DNA from: Acidimicrobiia bacterium | GTDB taxonomy: Bacteria; Actinomycetota; Acidimicrobiia; Acidimicrobiales; Aldehydirespiratoraceae | Assembly (NCBI GenBank): GCA_022821685.1 | Contig: JAJEDD010000009.1 | Span: forward strand, 1-50,805 | Direction of reading: 5' to 3' | Length of the DNA: 50,805 nucleotides | Shown here: one piece after another, positions 35,262 through 44,468 of the stretch | Position numbering within the stretch: position 1 is the first letter of the stretch | Layout: the number at the start of each line of letters is the position of its first letter | Position numbers and translations under genes: made by a program | Notes under the pieces: generated by a model | The model's database searches: none | Seen by the model: only the letters and a program-made list of their open reading frames with translations | What the model was told of the DNA's origin: nothing

Positions 35262-35312
35262 CAAGACGGCAGCCCGGACCCCTCCGCGCCGCCTGACAAG
35301 ACGGGAGACCCA
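35262..35312 (+). repeat. 35-bp imperfect repeat of the mmsA leader
   Basis: CAAGACGGCAGCCC (35262) and CAAGACGGGAGACC (35297) lie 35 bases apart and match at about 12 of 14 positions. The second copy provides the GGGAG ribosome binding site for the GTG at 35315. The spacing equals that of the exact duplication at 19274. Confidence 0.4.
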
Positions 35313-35314
35313 CC

Positions 35315-36802
35315 GTGGAAACCATCCAGCATTACGTTGACGGAGCGTCCCTGGCCTGCGAGTCCGGCCGGTCCCATCCGGTCTTCAACCCGGCTACCGG
35401 CGAGCAGGCCGCGGCCGTCGGGCTGGCCAGCGTGGCCGAGGTCGACGCCGCGGTTGCCTCGGCCCGGGCCGCTTTCGAGGACTGGCGCCAGACGTCGCTG
35501 GCGGCCCGCACCAAGCTCATGCACGCCTTCCGCAACCTGGTGGAGGCCAACGCCGATGAGATAGCGGCCCGCCTGACCGCCGAGCACGGCAAGGTGCGCT
35601 CCGACGCGCTGGGCGAGGTGGCTCGGGGCCTGGAGAACATCGAGTACGCGTGCGGCCTGGCCGACTTGTTGAAGGGGAGCTTCAACTCCCAGGCGTCCAG
35701 CGGCGTGGACGTGTACACCGTCCGCCAGCCGTTGGGCGTGGTGGCCGGCATAACCCCGTTCAACTTCCCGGCCATGGTGCCGTTGTGGATGATCCCCAAC
35801 GCGGTGGCCTGCGGCAACACCTTCGTGCTCAAGCCGTCCGAGCGTGACCCGTCCGCGCCGCTGCTGGTGGCCGAACTGGCCTTTGAGGCCGGGTTCCCGC
35901 CGGGTGTGCTCAACGTCGTCAACGGCGACAAGGTGGCCGTGGACCGGCTGCTGACGCACCCGGATGTGGCCGCGGTGAGCTTCGTCGGGTCCACCCCCAT
36001 CGCCCGTTACGTCTATGAGACGGGCACCTCCGCCGGCAAGCGCGTCCAGGCGCTGGGGGGCGCCAAGAACCACATGGTCGTGCTACCCGACGCCGACATC
36101 GACCTGGCCGCCGACGCGGCGGTATCGGCGGCCTACGGCTCGGCTGGCGAGCGCTGCATGGCCGTATCGGTCGTGGTGGCCGTGGGCGACGCCGGCGACC
36201 CCCTGATCGACGCCATCAGGGTGCGCATGGACAAGCTGCGGGTCGGGCCCGGCGACGACCCCGAGTCCGAGATGGGCCCGCTGATCACCCGCGAGCACCG
36301 CGACCGGGTCGCCGGCTACGTCGGCGCCGGTGCCGACGAGGGCGCCACCGTGGTGGTGGACGGCCGGGAGGCCGTGTTCAACAACGACGGCTTCTTCCTC
36401 GGCGTGTCGCTGCTCGACCACGTGACCCCCGAAATGTCGGTGTACCGCGACGAGATCTTCGGCCCCGTGCTCTGTGTGGTTCGCTCCGACAGCTACCACG
36501 CCGCGGTGGAGTTGATCGAGCAGAATCCGTGGGGCAACGGTGCGGCCATCTTCACCCGCGACGGTGGAGCGGCCCGCCAGTTCCAGCTCGACGCCGACGC
36601 CGGCATGGTCGGGGTCAACGTCCCCATCCCCGTGCCCGTCGGCTACCACTCCTTCGGCGGTTGGAAGAACTCGCTGTTCGGCGACACCCACATGTACGGA
36701 CCCGAGGGCATCCACTTCTTCACCAAGGCCAAAGCCATAACCGCCCGCTGGCCCGACCCGGCCGACAGCACCGTCGACTTGGGCTTCCCCCGCAACCGGT
36801 GA
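35315..36802 (+). CDS. mmsA: CoA-acylating methylmalonate-semialdehyde dehydrogenase
   Basis: Converts methylmalonate semialdehyde or malonate semialdehyde to propionyl- or acetyl-CoA with NAD+. These aldehydes arise from the beta-aminoisobutyrate or beta-alanine made by thymine/uracil breakdown. The 495 residues show the MMSDH-type PLGVVAGITPFNFPAMVPLW near 139-158, GSTPIARYVYETG near 228, QALGGAKNHMVVLPDAD near 247-263 and the catalytic cysteine in SAGERCMAVSV near 278. GTG start. The aminotransferase needed between beta-alanine and this enzyme is not in the window. Confidence 0.9.
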   Translation: METIQHYVDGASLACESGRSHPVFNPATGEQAAAVGLASVAEVDAAVASARAAFEDWRQTSLAARTKLMHAFRNLVEANADEIAARLTAEHGKVRSDALGEVARGLENIEYACGLADLLKGSFNSQASSGVDVYTVRQPLGVVAGITPFNFPAMVPLWMIPNAVACGNTFVLKPSERDPSAPLLVAELAFEAGFPPGVLNVVNGDKVAVDRLLTHPDVAAVSFVGSTPIARYVYETGTSAGKRVQALGGAKNHMVVLPDADIDLAADAAVSAAYGSAGERCMAVSVVVAVGDAGDPLIDAIRVRMDKLRVGPGDDPESEMGPLITREHRDRVAGYVGAGADEGATVVVDGREAVFNNDGFFLGVSLLDHVTPEMSVYRDEIFGPVLCVVRSDSYHAAVELIEQNPWGNGAAIFTRDGGAARQFQLDADAGMVGVNVPIPVPVGYHSFGGWKNSLFGDTHMYGPEGIHFFTKAKAITARWPDPADSTVDLGFPRNR

Positions 36803-36851
36803 GGACAGGTGCCGTGACCGTCATGCAGCCGGGCCTCTAGGAGTCCCGCCT

Positions 36852-37853
36852 ATGGACTTTGGGGTGGTCTTGCAGACCGACCCGCCGGCATGGCGGGTAG
36901 TGGACTTGGCCCGGCAGGCCGAGACGCACGGGTTCTCCCACGGATGGACCTTCGACAGCCATGTGCTCTGGCAGGAGCCGTTCGTCATCTACAGCCAGAT
37001 GCTGTCGGCCACGAACCGCATGATCGTCGGGCCGATGGTCACCAACCCAGGCACCCGCAACTGGACGGTCACCGCGTCGCTGTTTGCCACCCTCAACGAC
37101 ATGTTCGGCGACCGCACCGTGTGCGGCATCGGCCGGGGCGACTCCGCCATGCGGGTGCTGGGCCACACGCCCACCAGCCTGGCCACCCTCGGCGAGTCGA
37201 TGAAGGTCATCAAGGGCCTCGTCGAGGGCCGAGAGGTCGACTACAACGGCACCCGCCAGCAGTTCCCGTGGTCGGCGGGCGGCCGGCTGGACATCTTGAT
37301 GGCCGCCTACGGACCGCGGGCCCTGCAGCTCTGCGGCGAGCAGGCCGACGGGTTCATCCTGCAGCTCGCCGATCCTCAGATAACCGAGTGGACCATCGCG
37401 GCCGTACGCAAGGCTGCGGCCGAGGCGGGACGTGATCCCGACCGGCTGTACATGTGCGTGGCCGCGCCGGCCTATGTGGGCGAAGATCTGGCCCACCAGC
37501 GCGACCAGGTCCGCTGGTTCGGAGGCATGGTCGGCAACCATGTGGCCGACCTGGTGGACCGCTACGGCGACACCGGCGCCGGCGTGCCCCAGGCCCTCAC
37601 CGACTACATCGCCGGCCGGGAGGGCTACGACTACTCCGAGCACGGCAAGGCGGGCAACGTGCACACCGACTTCGTGCCCGACGAGGTGATCGACCGCTTC
37701 TGCATCCTCGGCGACTCCGACCACCACATCGCCCGCCTGCAGGAGTTGCGCGACCTGGGTGTCGACCAGTTCGCCATCTACCTGATGCACGACTCCAAGG
37801 ATGAGACGCTGAACGCCTACGGCCAGCGGATCATCCCGGCGCTCAGGAAGTGA
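36852..37853 (+). CDS. Luciferase-like (LLM) flavin/F420-dependent oxidoreductase
   Basis: A 333-residue TIM-barrel protein: MDFGVVLQTDPPAWRVVDLARQAETHGF at the start, MIVGPMVTNPGTRNWTVTASLFATLNDM near 57-84, GIGRGDSAMRVLG near 93-105 and MAAYGPRALQLCGEQADGFILQ near 148-169. This is the pattern of F420-dependent reductases close to methylene-tetrahydromethanopterin reductase. Whether it uses F420H2 or FMN cannot be settled from sequence. Sitting between mmsA and a pyrimidine-type ABC importer, it may reduce or oxygenate a pyrimidine-related ring; no classical dihydropyrimidine dehydrogenase genes are present here, so it could take that role. Confidence 0.75.
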   Translation: MDFGVVLQTDPPAWRVVDLARQAETHGFSHGWTFDSHVLWQEPFVIYSQMLSATNRMIVGPMVTNPGTRNWTVTASLFATLNDMFGDRTVCGIGRGDSAMRVLGHTPTSLATLGESMKVIKGLVEGREVDYNGTRQQFPWSAGGRLDILMAAYGPRALQLCGEQADGFILQLADPQITEWTIAAVRKAAAEAGRDPDRLYMCVAAPAYVGEDLAHQRDQVRWFGGMVGNHVADLVDRYGDTGAGVPQALTDYIAGREGYDYSEHGKAGNVHTDFVPDEVIDRFCILGDSDHHIARLQELRDLGVDQFAIYLMHDSKDETLNAYGQRIIPALRK

Positions 37854-37869
37854 TTCCCAGCGGCCGAGC

Positions 37870-38901
37870 GTGTCGGCGTCAATGAAGTCCGAGTCTGGGC
37901 CGCCCGTTGAAGCCATGATCGATTCGGTCAGTCCAGCCTCCAATGCGGAGGTCGACGATCCGATCGTCTTCGAGCAGATACTGCGCCAGCAAGCCTCCCG
38001 CGAGCAGCGGCGGGACCGGATGCGCAGGACCGCCCGGCAGGTGGTGGTGCTGGCCGTCTTCGTCTGCCTGCTGGGCCTGGCCTACAGCTTGTACAAGGTG
38101 GTGGGCACGTCCATCGACGACGCCCAGTCGAGCTGGCCGGTCATCGGCTCGATCCTGCCCGAGTCCGACGACTTGAAGATGCCCCCGCTGCCCGACATCA
38201 TCTCGGGGATCTTCGACGAGCCGAGGGGCACCAACGAGCCCTTCTGGTTGATCGTCGGCAAGGAGGCCGCCTTCACCCTGCGCGAGGCCGCGGTCGGGTT
38301 CGCCATCGGCGTGGTGGTGGGCCTCAGCATCGCCATCGTGCTCACCACATCCGGGCGCTTGGAGCGGGCCCTGGTGCCCCATGTGATCGCCAGCCAGACC
38401 ATCCCCCTCATCGCCATCGCGCCGATCATCGTGATCTGGGGCCGCAAGAGCTTCGACTTCCTGCCCTTCGAGTGGCAGGACTGGATGTCGGTGTCGATAA
38501 TCGCCACCTACCTGACGTTCTTCCCGGTGACTATCAACGGGCTGCGGGGGCTGCAGTCGCCCCGGCCCGAGAATCTGGAGCTGATGGACTCCTACGCGGC
38601 CCGCTGGATCCAGACGCTGTGGCGGCTGCGGCTGCCGGCCTCGCTGCCCTACCTGTTCGCCGCGTTCAAGATCGCAGCCACCGCCAGCGTGGTGGGGGCC
38701 ATCGTGGGCGAGATATCCGCGGGCGTGAAGGGCGGGCTCGGCCGGCGGGTGCTGCTGGAGGCCCAGCGTTACACGACTGGCCCGGAGCGCCTGTATGTGG
38801 CTGTGCTGGGCGCGGCTGCGCTGGGAATATTCGTGTTCGCAGCCATCTCCTCGATCGAGTACGCCCTAGTCGGCCGCAAGGGCCGCCAGACGGTGACATG
38901 A
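37870..38901 (+). CDS. ABC importer permease (SsuC/ThiX type)
   Basis: Inner-membrane permease of 343 residues, or 339 from the ATG at 37882. A polar N-terminal region of ~55 residues precedes about six transmembrane segments. The permease signature with the ATPase-contact loop (LMDSYAARWIQTLWRLRLPASLPYLFAAFKIAATAS, read in parts near 239-270) is clear. A GTG at 37850 overlapping the previous stop opens an 11-codon frame ending ATGA at the 37882 start, so 37882 may be the true start. Its stop overlaps the ATPase start (ATGA). Confidence 0.85.
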   Translation: MSASMKSESGPPVEAMIDSVSPASNAEVDDPIVFEQILRQQASREQRRDRMRRTARQVVVLAVFVCLLGLAYSLYKVVGTSIDDAQSSWPVIGSILPESDDLKMPPLPDIISGIFDEPRGTNEPFWLIVGKEAAFTLREAAVGFAIGVVVGLSIAIVLTTSGRLERALVPHVIASQTIPLIAIAPIIVIWGRKSFDFLPFEWQDWMSVSIIATYLTFFPVTINGLRGLQSPRPENLELMDSYAARWIQTLWRLRLPASLPYLFAAFKIAATASVVGAIVGEISAGVKGGLGRRVLLEAQRYTTGPERLYVAVLGAAALGIFVFAAISSIEYALVGRKGRQTVT

Positions 38902-39737
38902 ACGGCGCATCTCCTGCTGCCAGCGCTTCTTCTGCCGCCGGAGCGCCGCCCGCAACCGGCGCTCAGCCCCCGGCGGTTGAGGTCCGGGGCGCATCCAAGA
39001 TCTTCAATCTCGGGCGCCACAACGAGGTGAAGGCCCTCGCCGACATCGACCTCCTCATCGATCAGGGCGACTTCGTCACCCTCATCGGCCCTTCCGGCTG
39101 CGGCAAGAGCACGCTGCTGCGGCTCATCGCGGCGCTCGTCGCCCCCAGCGACGGCACCGTTGCGGTCAATGGCAAGGCCGCGGACGCGGCCCGCCTCGAC
39201 CGGGACTATTCCATGGTGTTCCAGCGGGCGGGCCTGTTCGAGTGGCGCAACGTCACGCGCAATATCGAGCTGCCGCTCGAGCTGATGGGCTGGAAGGCAG
39301 CCGACCGGCGCCGACGGTCCGCGGAGATGCTCGAACTGGTCAAGCTCACCGAGTTCGCCCGCCACCACCCCGCTGAACTCTCCGGGGGAATGCAGCAGCG
39401 CATCGCCATTGCCCGAGCCATGTCGTTCCATCCGCAGCTGTTGCTGATGGACGAACCGTTCGGCGCGCTCGACGAGATGACCCGCGAGCACATGCAGAAC
39501 GAGCTGCTGCGCATCTGGTCGGAGACCCAGATCACCGTCGTGTTCGTCACCCACTCCATTGCTGAGGCCGTGTTCCTGTCCACCAAGGTGGCCGTCATGT
39601 CGCCCCGCCCGGGGAGGATCGCGGCCGTGATCGACAACGATCTCGGCCCCCGCACCGACGCCACTCGCGACGATCCCGCCTTCTTCGCCAACGTCACCGC
39701 AGTGCGAGACGCGCTGCGAGGAGGTCACCGGCGATGA
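38898..39737 (+). CDS. ABC importer ATPase (SsuB/TauB type)
   Basis: A 279-residue ATP-hydrolysing subunit. Walker A GPSGCGKSTLL near 66-76, Q-loop VFQRAGLFEWRNVTRN near 112-127, signature ELSGGMQQRIAIARAMS near 162-178, Walker B LLLMDEPFGALDEMTR near 182-197, and the switch histidine in VVFVTHSIAEAV near 213. The first ~27 residues are Ala/Pro/Ser-rich. Start and stop both overlap the neighbouring permease genes by 4 bases, giving tight coupling of the three. Confidence 0.92.
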   Translation: MNGASPAASASSAAGAPPATGAQPPAVEVRGASKIFNLGRHNEVKALADIDLLIDQGDFVTLIGPSGCGKSTLLRLIAALVAPSDGTVAVNGKAADAARLDRDYSMVFQRAGLFEWRNVTRNIELPLELMGWKAADRRRRSAEMLELVKLTEFARHHPAELSGGMQQRIAIARAMSFHPQLLLMDEPFGALDEMTREHMQNELLRIWSETQITVVFVTHSIAEAVFLSTKVAVMSPRPGRIAAVIDNDLGPRTDATRDDPAFFANVTAVRDALRGGHRR

Positions 39738-40516
39738 CCGCGGCCCGGGCGCTGCTGCACTCCTGGCTGCCTCCGGTGGTGGCGGCGGTGGTCATCCTCG
39801 GAGGCTGGGAAGTCCTTCTGGCCGTGATCCGCCCCGACGGCTTCGTGCTCCCGCCCCCCTCCGACATCGGCGGAGCAGCAATCGAGAACTTCGACGCCAT
39901 CGTCGGCGCCACCGGCGTGACCGGCTTCATCATCGTCACCGGCCTGATCGCCGGCGTGGTGGTGGGCGCGGCGTTCGCGGTGCTGGTCACCGCCTTCCGG
40001 GCCGCCAACGAGACGCTCACCCCCCTGGCGGTGGCCGTCAATGCCGTGCCCATCATCGCGCTGGCCCCGATCTTCAATGCCTGGTTCGGACTCCTGTCGC
40101 CTCGCTCCAACCAGGCCGTGGTGGTGGTGCTGGTCTTCTTCCCGATCTTTATCAACACGGCTCGGGGCCTGACCCAGGTGGAGCCGAGCCAGGTCGAGCT
40201 GATGGAGTCCTACGGGGCCGGAAGGTGGCGGATCATGCGGGAGGTGCGCATCCCCAACGCCATGCCGTTCTTCTTCACCGCGCTGAAGCTGGCGACGTCG
40301 TTGGCTGTGATCGCGGCCATCGTGGCCGAGTACTTCGGCGGACGCCAGGACGCCCTGGGCAATCTCATAACCAACTCGGCCGGACTCACCCGCTACAACG
40401 ACGCCTGGGCCGCGGTGCTGGCCGGCTCGCTGGTGGGGATCGGCCTCTACGCGCTCGCCGTGCTGATCGAGCGTCTCGTCATGCCCTGGTACTTCGTCGC
40501 CAGGAGATCGGCATGA
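39734..40516 (+). CDS. Second ABC importer permease (SsuC/ThiX type)
   Basis: A 260-residue inner-membrane protein with six predicted membrane segments and the contact loop ELMESYGAGRWRIMREVRIPNAMPFFFTALKLA (read in parts near 154-186). It pairs with the permease at 37870 to make a heterodimeric channel. Two different permeases flanking one ATPase is also seen in riboflavin/pyrimidine-precursor uptake systems. The ATG overlaps the ATPase stop. Its own TGA overlaps an ATG (40513) that opens a 15-codon frame before the binding-protein gene. Confidence 0.88.
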   Translation: MTAARALLHSWLPPVVAAVVILGGWEVLLAVIRPDGFVLPPPSDIGGAAIENFDAIVGATGVTGFIIVTGLIAGVVVGAAFAVLVTAFRAANETLTPLAVAVNAVPIIALAPIFNAWFGLLSPRSNQAVVVVLVFFPIFINTARGLTQVEPSQVELMESYGAGRWRIMREVRIPNAMPFFFTALKLATSLAVIAAIVAEYFGGRQDALGNLITNSAGLTRYNDAWAAVLAGSLVGIGLYALAVLIERLVMPWYFVARRSA

Positions 40517-40519
40517 CTT

Positions 40520-40541
40520 GCTCGCCTACTCGCTCGGCCTC
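40520..40541. repeat. 22-bp dispersed intergenic repeat, second copy
   Basis: GCTCGCCTACTCGCTCGGCC plus TC matches 30390-30411 with one difference. It lies 3' of the second permease gene and before the binding-protein gene. The orientation relative to the nearest stop codon differs from the first copy, so it is not simply a shared coding tail. Confidence 0.45.
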
Positions 40542-40581
40542 AGAGTCTCATCAGAGATAACCCACCACGGGAGGGAAACCC

Positions 40582-42033
40582 ATGAAAACAAGACCCACGT
40601 TGATCCGCCTCTTGGTGCCGCTGCTGGCCTTGGGCCTGATCGCGGCCGCCTGTGGCGACGACGAGGAGCCGGCCGCTCCGGACACCAGCGCGGCGGATGC
40701 CGCGGCCGCAGCGGCCGAGGCCGATGCCGCCGCTGCTCAAGCCGAGGCCGACGCGGCGGCTGCCGAAGCGGCTGAGGCCGCTGACAGGGCAGCCGAAGCT
40801 GAGGCGGCACTCGCGGAGGCCATGGCTGAGGCCGAGGGGGCGGTAGACCCCGAGGTCGTCGCCGCGCTGGAGGCCGAGCTGGAATCGGCCGCCGCCGAGG
40901 CGGCCGCGGCCCAGTCCGAGGCCGAAGCAGCCGCGGCTGCTCAGGCAGAGGCCGAAGAAGCTGCCGCCGCCGCCGAGGCGGCCGCGGCGGAGGCGATGGC
41001 CGAGCCCGAGCCCGCGGCGCCAGTCGACGTCACTCTGCAGCTGCAGTGGTTCACCCAGTCGCAGTTCGCGGGCTACTACGCTGCCGTGGCCACCGGCATC
41101 TACGAGGACTACGGACTCAACGTGGAGATCCTCGAGGGCGGCGTGGAGATCGTGCCCGCATCGGTGCTGAACTCCGGCGCCGCCGACTTCGCGGTGTCCT
41201 GGGTGCCGCGTGGCCTGGTGCCACGCGAGGAGGGCGCCAACATCACCAACATCGCCCAGGTCTTCCAGCGCAGCGCCACCCTCCAGGTGGCCTTCGCCGA
41301 CTCCGGCATCTCCACCGTCGCCGACCTGGAGGGCCGCACTGTCGGCAACTGGGGCTTCGGCAACGAGTTCGAGCTGCTGGCCGGCCTCCGCCGGAACGGG
41401 CTCGACCCGGCATCCGACGTTCAGCTGGTCCAGCAGAACTTCGACATGCTGGCGCTGATCAGCGGCGAGATCGACGCCGCCCAGGCCATGATCTACAACG
41501 AGTACGCCCAGGTGCTCGAGACGGAGAACCCCGCCACCGGCGAGCTGTACCAGCCCGAGGACCTCAACATCATCAACTGGAATGATGTGGGCACGGCCAT
41601 GCTCCAGGATGCTCTGTGGGCCGACGCCGACCGGCTGGACGACGACCCCGCCTACCACGAGACCGCGGTCAAGTTCGTCGAGGCGTCGCTCAAGGGGTGG
41701 ATCTACTGCCGCGACAACCCCGAGGCGTGCGTGGACATCGTCCTCGACAACGCGCCCACTCTGGGCCGGTCGCACCAGACCTGGCAGCTCAACGAGATCA
41801 ACGCCCTGATCTGGCCGTCGCCGCAGGGCGTGGGCGTGATGGACAAGGACCTGTGGGACCAGACCGTCGCGGTGGCCACCAGCGAGGGAATCCTCGCCTC
41901 GGCCCCCGACGACGACGCCTACCGCCCCGAGATCGCCTGGGAGGCGGTCACCAACCTGCGCAACGCCGGAGTCGACGTGATCGGCAACGGCTGGCAGCGC
42001 GTGCCCGTCACCCTGCTACCCGGCGGCGAGTAG
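40582..42033 (+). CDS. NMT1/ThiY-type substrate-binding lipoprotein with long Ala/Glu stalk
   Basis: Extracytoplasmic binding component of the importer encoded upstream. The 483 residues begin with a lipoprotein signal (LLVPLLALGLIAAAC; Cys24 is the lipidation site). About 115 residues of Ala/Glu/Asp-rich low-complexity sequence (roughly 30-145) follow, predicted as one long helix. The NMT1/THI5-like fold starts at VTLQLQWFTQSQFAGYYAAVATGIYEDYGL, read in parts near 150-180. Pyrimidine-type ligands (thiamine precursors, riboflavin or nucleobases) are common for this family and agree with the neighbouring dihydropyrimidinase genes. GGGAGG precedes the ATG. The stalk is unusual: most relatives have a short linker. 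Confidence 0.88.
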   Translation: MKTRPTLIRLLVPLLALGLIAAACGDDEEPAAPDTSAADAAAAAAEADAAAAQAEADAAAAEAAEAADRAAEAEAALAEAMAEAEGAVDPEVVAALEAELESAAAEAAAAQSEAEAAAAAQAEAEEAAAAAEAAAAEAMAEPEPAAPVDVTLQLQWFTQSQFAGYYAAVATGIYEDYGLNVEILEGGVEIVPASVLNSGAADFAVSWVPRGLVPREEGANITNIAQVFQRSATLQVAFADSGISTVADLEGRTVGNWGFGNEFELLAGLRRNGLDPASDVQLVQQNFDMLALISGEIDAAQAMIYNEYAQVLETENPATGELYQPEDLNIINWNDVGTAMLQDALWADADRLDDDPAYHETAVKFVEASLKGWIYCRDNPEACVDIVLDNAPTLGRSHQTWQLNEINALIWPSPQGVGVMDKDLWDQTVAVATSEGILASAPDDDAYRPEIAWEAVTNLRNAGVDVIGNGWQRVPVTLLPGGE

Positions 42034-42058
42034 CTCCTAGTAGACACACATCCGGTTC

Positions 42059-42092
42059 GGGCCGGCGGCGGCGTTCAGTTCGCCGCCGGCCC
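42059..42092. terminator. Strong GC-rich hairpin after the importer operon
   Basis: GGGCCGGCGGCG (42059-42070) and CGCCGCCGGCCC (42081-42092) are perfect 12-base complements around the loop GCGTTCAGTT. It sits 26 bases after the binding-protein stop and 58 before the MMPL start. There is no T run, as is common for terminators in high-GC actinobacteria. Confidence 0.7.
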
Positions 42093-42149
42093 CGACCGCG
42101 CCAACACGACCGCGGAACCGCGGCCGTTGGCGAATAGCCTGCGGCGGCT

Positions 42150-44468
42150 ATGTATTCCTCTCTTGGCCGGTGGTGCTACCGGCATCCGTGGCGGGTTCTC
42201 ACCGTCTGGCTTCTGGTTCTGGTGGTAGCGGCGGGCGCCGCGGGCAGTCTCGGCGCGTCTTACGGCGGCGCTCCCGCCGCCCCCGACTCCGAGAGCAGCC
42301 GAGGCGCCGACGTCCTCGATGAGCACTTCGGACGGATCGGCTCGCGGATCGGCGGCCGGATCGTGTTTCGGGCCGAACAGGGCGTGAACGACCCGGCGGT
42401 GCGCTCGGCCATGTCCGAGCTGTTCGACCGCGTCGCAGCCACCGAGGGAGTCGTTGTCGCATCGCCCTACCACGCTGACGGCGCGCGCCGCATCGCCGAG
42501 GGCGGGCTGATCGCCTTCGCCGACGTCAACACCGAAGCAGACGTCGCCGCCAACGAGGCTTCCGACATTGGCGTTGAGATCGACCACCTCATCGACGCCG
42601 CCGGGCTCCGGTCGATGGACGGCATGCAGGTAGAGGTGGGCGGGGCCTGGCTGGCCGAGCAAGAGCCGCCCGAGTCCGAGGCCATCGGGCTGGCCTTCGC
42701 CGTGTTCGTGTTGATCCTGGCGGTGGGCTCGGTGGTGGCCATGGGCCTGACCGTCGCCTCGGCGCTGGCCGGGGTGGCTGTCGGGGCGACCGGCATCGTG
42801 ATGCTGAGCAACGTGATGGACGTGCCCGAGTTCGCTCCCACCATCGGGCTCATGATCGGCATCGGGGTGGGCATCGACTACGCCCTGTTCATCATCACCC
42901 GCTACCGGGAGTGGGTGGGCCGCGGCCTGAGCTCCGAGGACGCGGCCGCGGCCGCGCTCGACTCGGCGGGCCGGGCCGTGATCTTCGCCGGCGCCACCGT
43001 GGTGGTGTCGCTATTGGGGCTGCTGCTTATCGGGCTGCCCTTCGTGTCCGGGCTGGGCCTGGCCGCGGCCATCACCGTGGCCCTGGTGATGTTCGGGTCG
43101 GTAACGCTGCTGCCGGCTGTCATCGGCCTGCTCGGCGAGCGGATCAGCATCACCCACCTGCGGGGCGTGCTGGCCGCCTCGCTGATCGGGGTTGCTCTGC
43201 TCGGATTCGGCGCCGGCCTCAGGCCCCTGCTGGTGGGCCTGCCCGCTGCCGCGGTGGTGCTGGTGGCCGGATCGTTCAGATTCTCGTCCAACCCGCTGCG
43301 GCGGCCGATACGGCCGCGGGAGGCCAAGCCGCTGCGAGAGACCGGCTGGTACCGGCTCAGCCGGGTGGTGCAGTCCCGGCCCTGGCTGTTCGCCATCGGC
43401 GGCACGGCCGTGCTGGTGGTGTTGGCCGCACCCGTGCTGGGTCTGCGCCTGGGCTTCTCCGACGAGGGCAACTTCGCGCAGGACACCACCACCCGCCGGG
43501 CCTACGACCTGATATCAGAGGGTTTCGGGCCGGGCGCCAACGGACCGCTGATCGTTGTGGCCGAGGTCTCGCCCGCTGACGGCGACATAGAGGCGATCGT
43601 GTCGCTGTCGGAGGCCTTGAACCGCACCGAGGGCGTGGCCTTTGCCTCCATGCCGCTCGCCAACGAAACCGTCGAAGCCATGCTGATACGGGTGCAGCCG
43701 ACCACCGGGCCCCAGGAGGCCGCCACCGAGGACCTGGTGCATCGGATTCGCGGCGAGGTCATTCCGCAGACTCTTGGCGGCACCGGACTGGAGGCTCTGG
43801 TTGCGGGCCGGGTGGCCTTCAACATCGACTTTTCGGACTATCTGGCCGGTCGCATCCTGATCTTCTTCGCCGCGGTGCTCGGGGCCTCGTTCCTGCTGCT
43901 GATGGCGGTGTTCCGGTCGCTGGTGGTGCCGCTCAAGGCCGTGATCATGAACATGCTGTCGATCGGGGCGGCCTACGGGGTGGCGGTGGCCGTGTTCCAG
44001 TGGGGATGGACGGCCGACATCACCGGAATCGAGGCCGCGCCCATCGAGCCGTTCATCCCGATGATGCTGTTCGCCATCCTGTTCGGGCTGTCGATGGACT
44101 ACGAGGTGTTCCTGCTGTCGCGCATGAAGGAGGAGTACGAGCGCACCGGCGACGCGGTGAACTCGGTGGCCGACGGGCTGGCCGCCACCGCCCGGGTGAT
44201 CACCGCGGCCGCGGCCATCATGGTGGTGGTGTTCGGCAGCTTCGTTCTGGAGGACAACCGGGTCATCAAGCTCTTCGGCATGGGGCTGGCCACTGCCATC
44301 GCCATCGACGCCACCCTGGTGCGGATGCTGATCGTGCCCTCCACCATGGAACTGCTGGGGGCCCGCAACTGGTGGCTGCCCCGCTGGCTCGACCGCCTAG
44401 TCCCTAACCTGCGAGTCGAAGGCACCCTGCCCGAGCCCGCAGATCACCAGACGGCAGCCGGGTCGTAG
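42150..44468 (+). CDS. MMPL/RND-family membrane transporter
   Basis: A 772-residue inner-membrane protein with two homologous halves: one membrane segment at residues ~15-35, an extracytoplasmic domain to ~180, five membrane segments, then the same order again from ~410. Family motifs are GIGVGIDYALFIITRYREW near 236-254 and FGLSMDYEVFLLSRMKEEY near 645-663, which contain the Asp-Tyr pairs proposed to relay protons. Actinobacterial MMPL proteins export lipids or drugs; the substrate here is unknown. The last ~8 codons lie inside a duplicated segment of the convergent paaC gene, so the C-terminal tail may be recently acquired. Confidence 0.85.
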   Translation: MYSSLGRWCYRHPWRVLTVWLLVLVVAAGAAGSLGASYGGAPAAPDSESSRGADVLDEHFGRIGSRIGGRIVFRAEQGVNDPAVRSAMSELFDRVAATEGVVVASPYHADGARRIAEGGLIAFADVNTEADVAANEASDIGVEIDHLIDAAGLRSMDGMQVEVGGAWLAEQEPPESEAIGLAFAVFVLILAVGSVVAMGLTVASALAGVAVGATGIVMLSNVMDVPEFAPTIGLMIGIGVGIDYALFIITRYREWVGRGLSSEDAAAAALDSAGRAVIFAGATVVVSLLGLLLIGLPFVSGLGLAAAITVALVMFGSVTLLPAVIGLLGERISITHLRGVLAASLIGVALLGFGAGLRPLLVGLPAAAVVLVAGSFRFSSNPLRRPIRPREAKPLRETGWYRLSRVVQSRPWLFAIGGTAVLVVLAAPVLGLRLGFSDEGNFAQDTTTRRAYDLISEGFGPGANGPLIVVAEVSPADGDIEAIVSLSEALNRTEGVAFASMPLANETVEAMLIRVQPTTGPQEAATEDLVHRIRGEVIPQTLGGTGLEALVAGRVAFNIDFSDYLAGRILIFFAAVLGASFLLLMAVFRSLVVPLKAVIMNMLSIGAAYGVAVAVFQWGWTADITGIEAAPIEPFIPMMLFAILFGLSMDYEVFLLSRMKEEYERTGDAVNSVADGLAATARVITAAAAIMVVVFGSFVLEDNRVIKLFGMGLATAIAIDATLVRMLIVPSTMELLGARNWWLPRWLDRLVPNLRVEGTLPEPADHQTAAGS

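Noticed and set aside
36799..36852. 13-codon frame between mmsA and the LLM gene as another duplicated start
   Set aside because: A GTGA overlap exists at the mmsA stop, but the sequence does not resemble the LLM start. Such overlaps arise easily by chance.
40513..40582. 15-codon frame after the second permease as another duplicated start
   Set aside because: The spacing (69) fits the pattern, but the two start regions share little beyond a purine-rich site and CATGA, so it was not counted.
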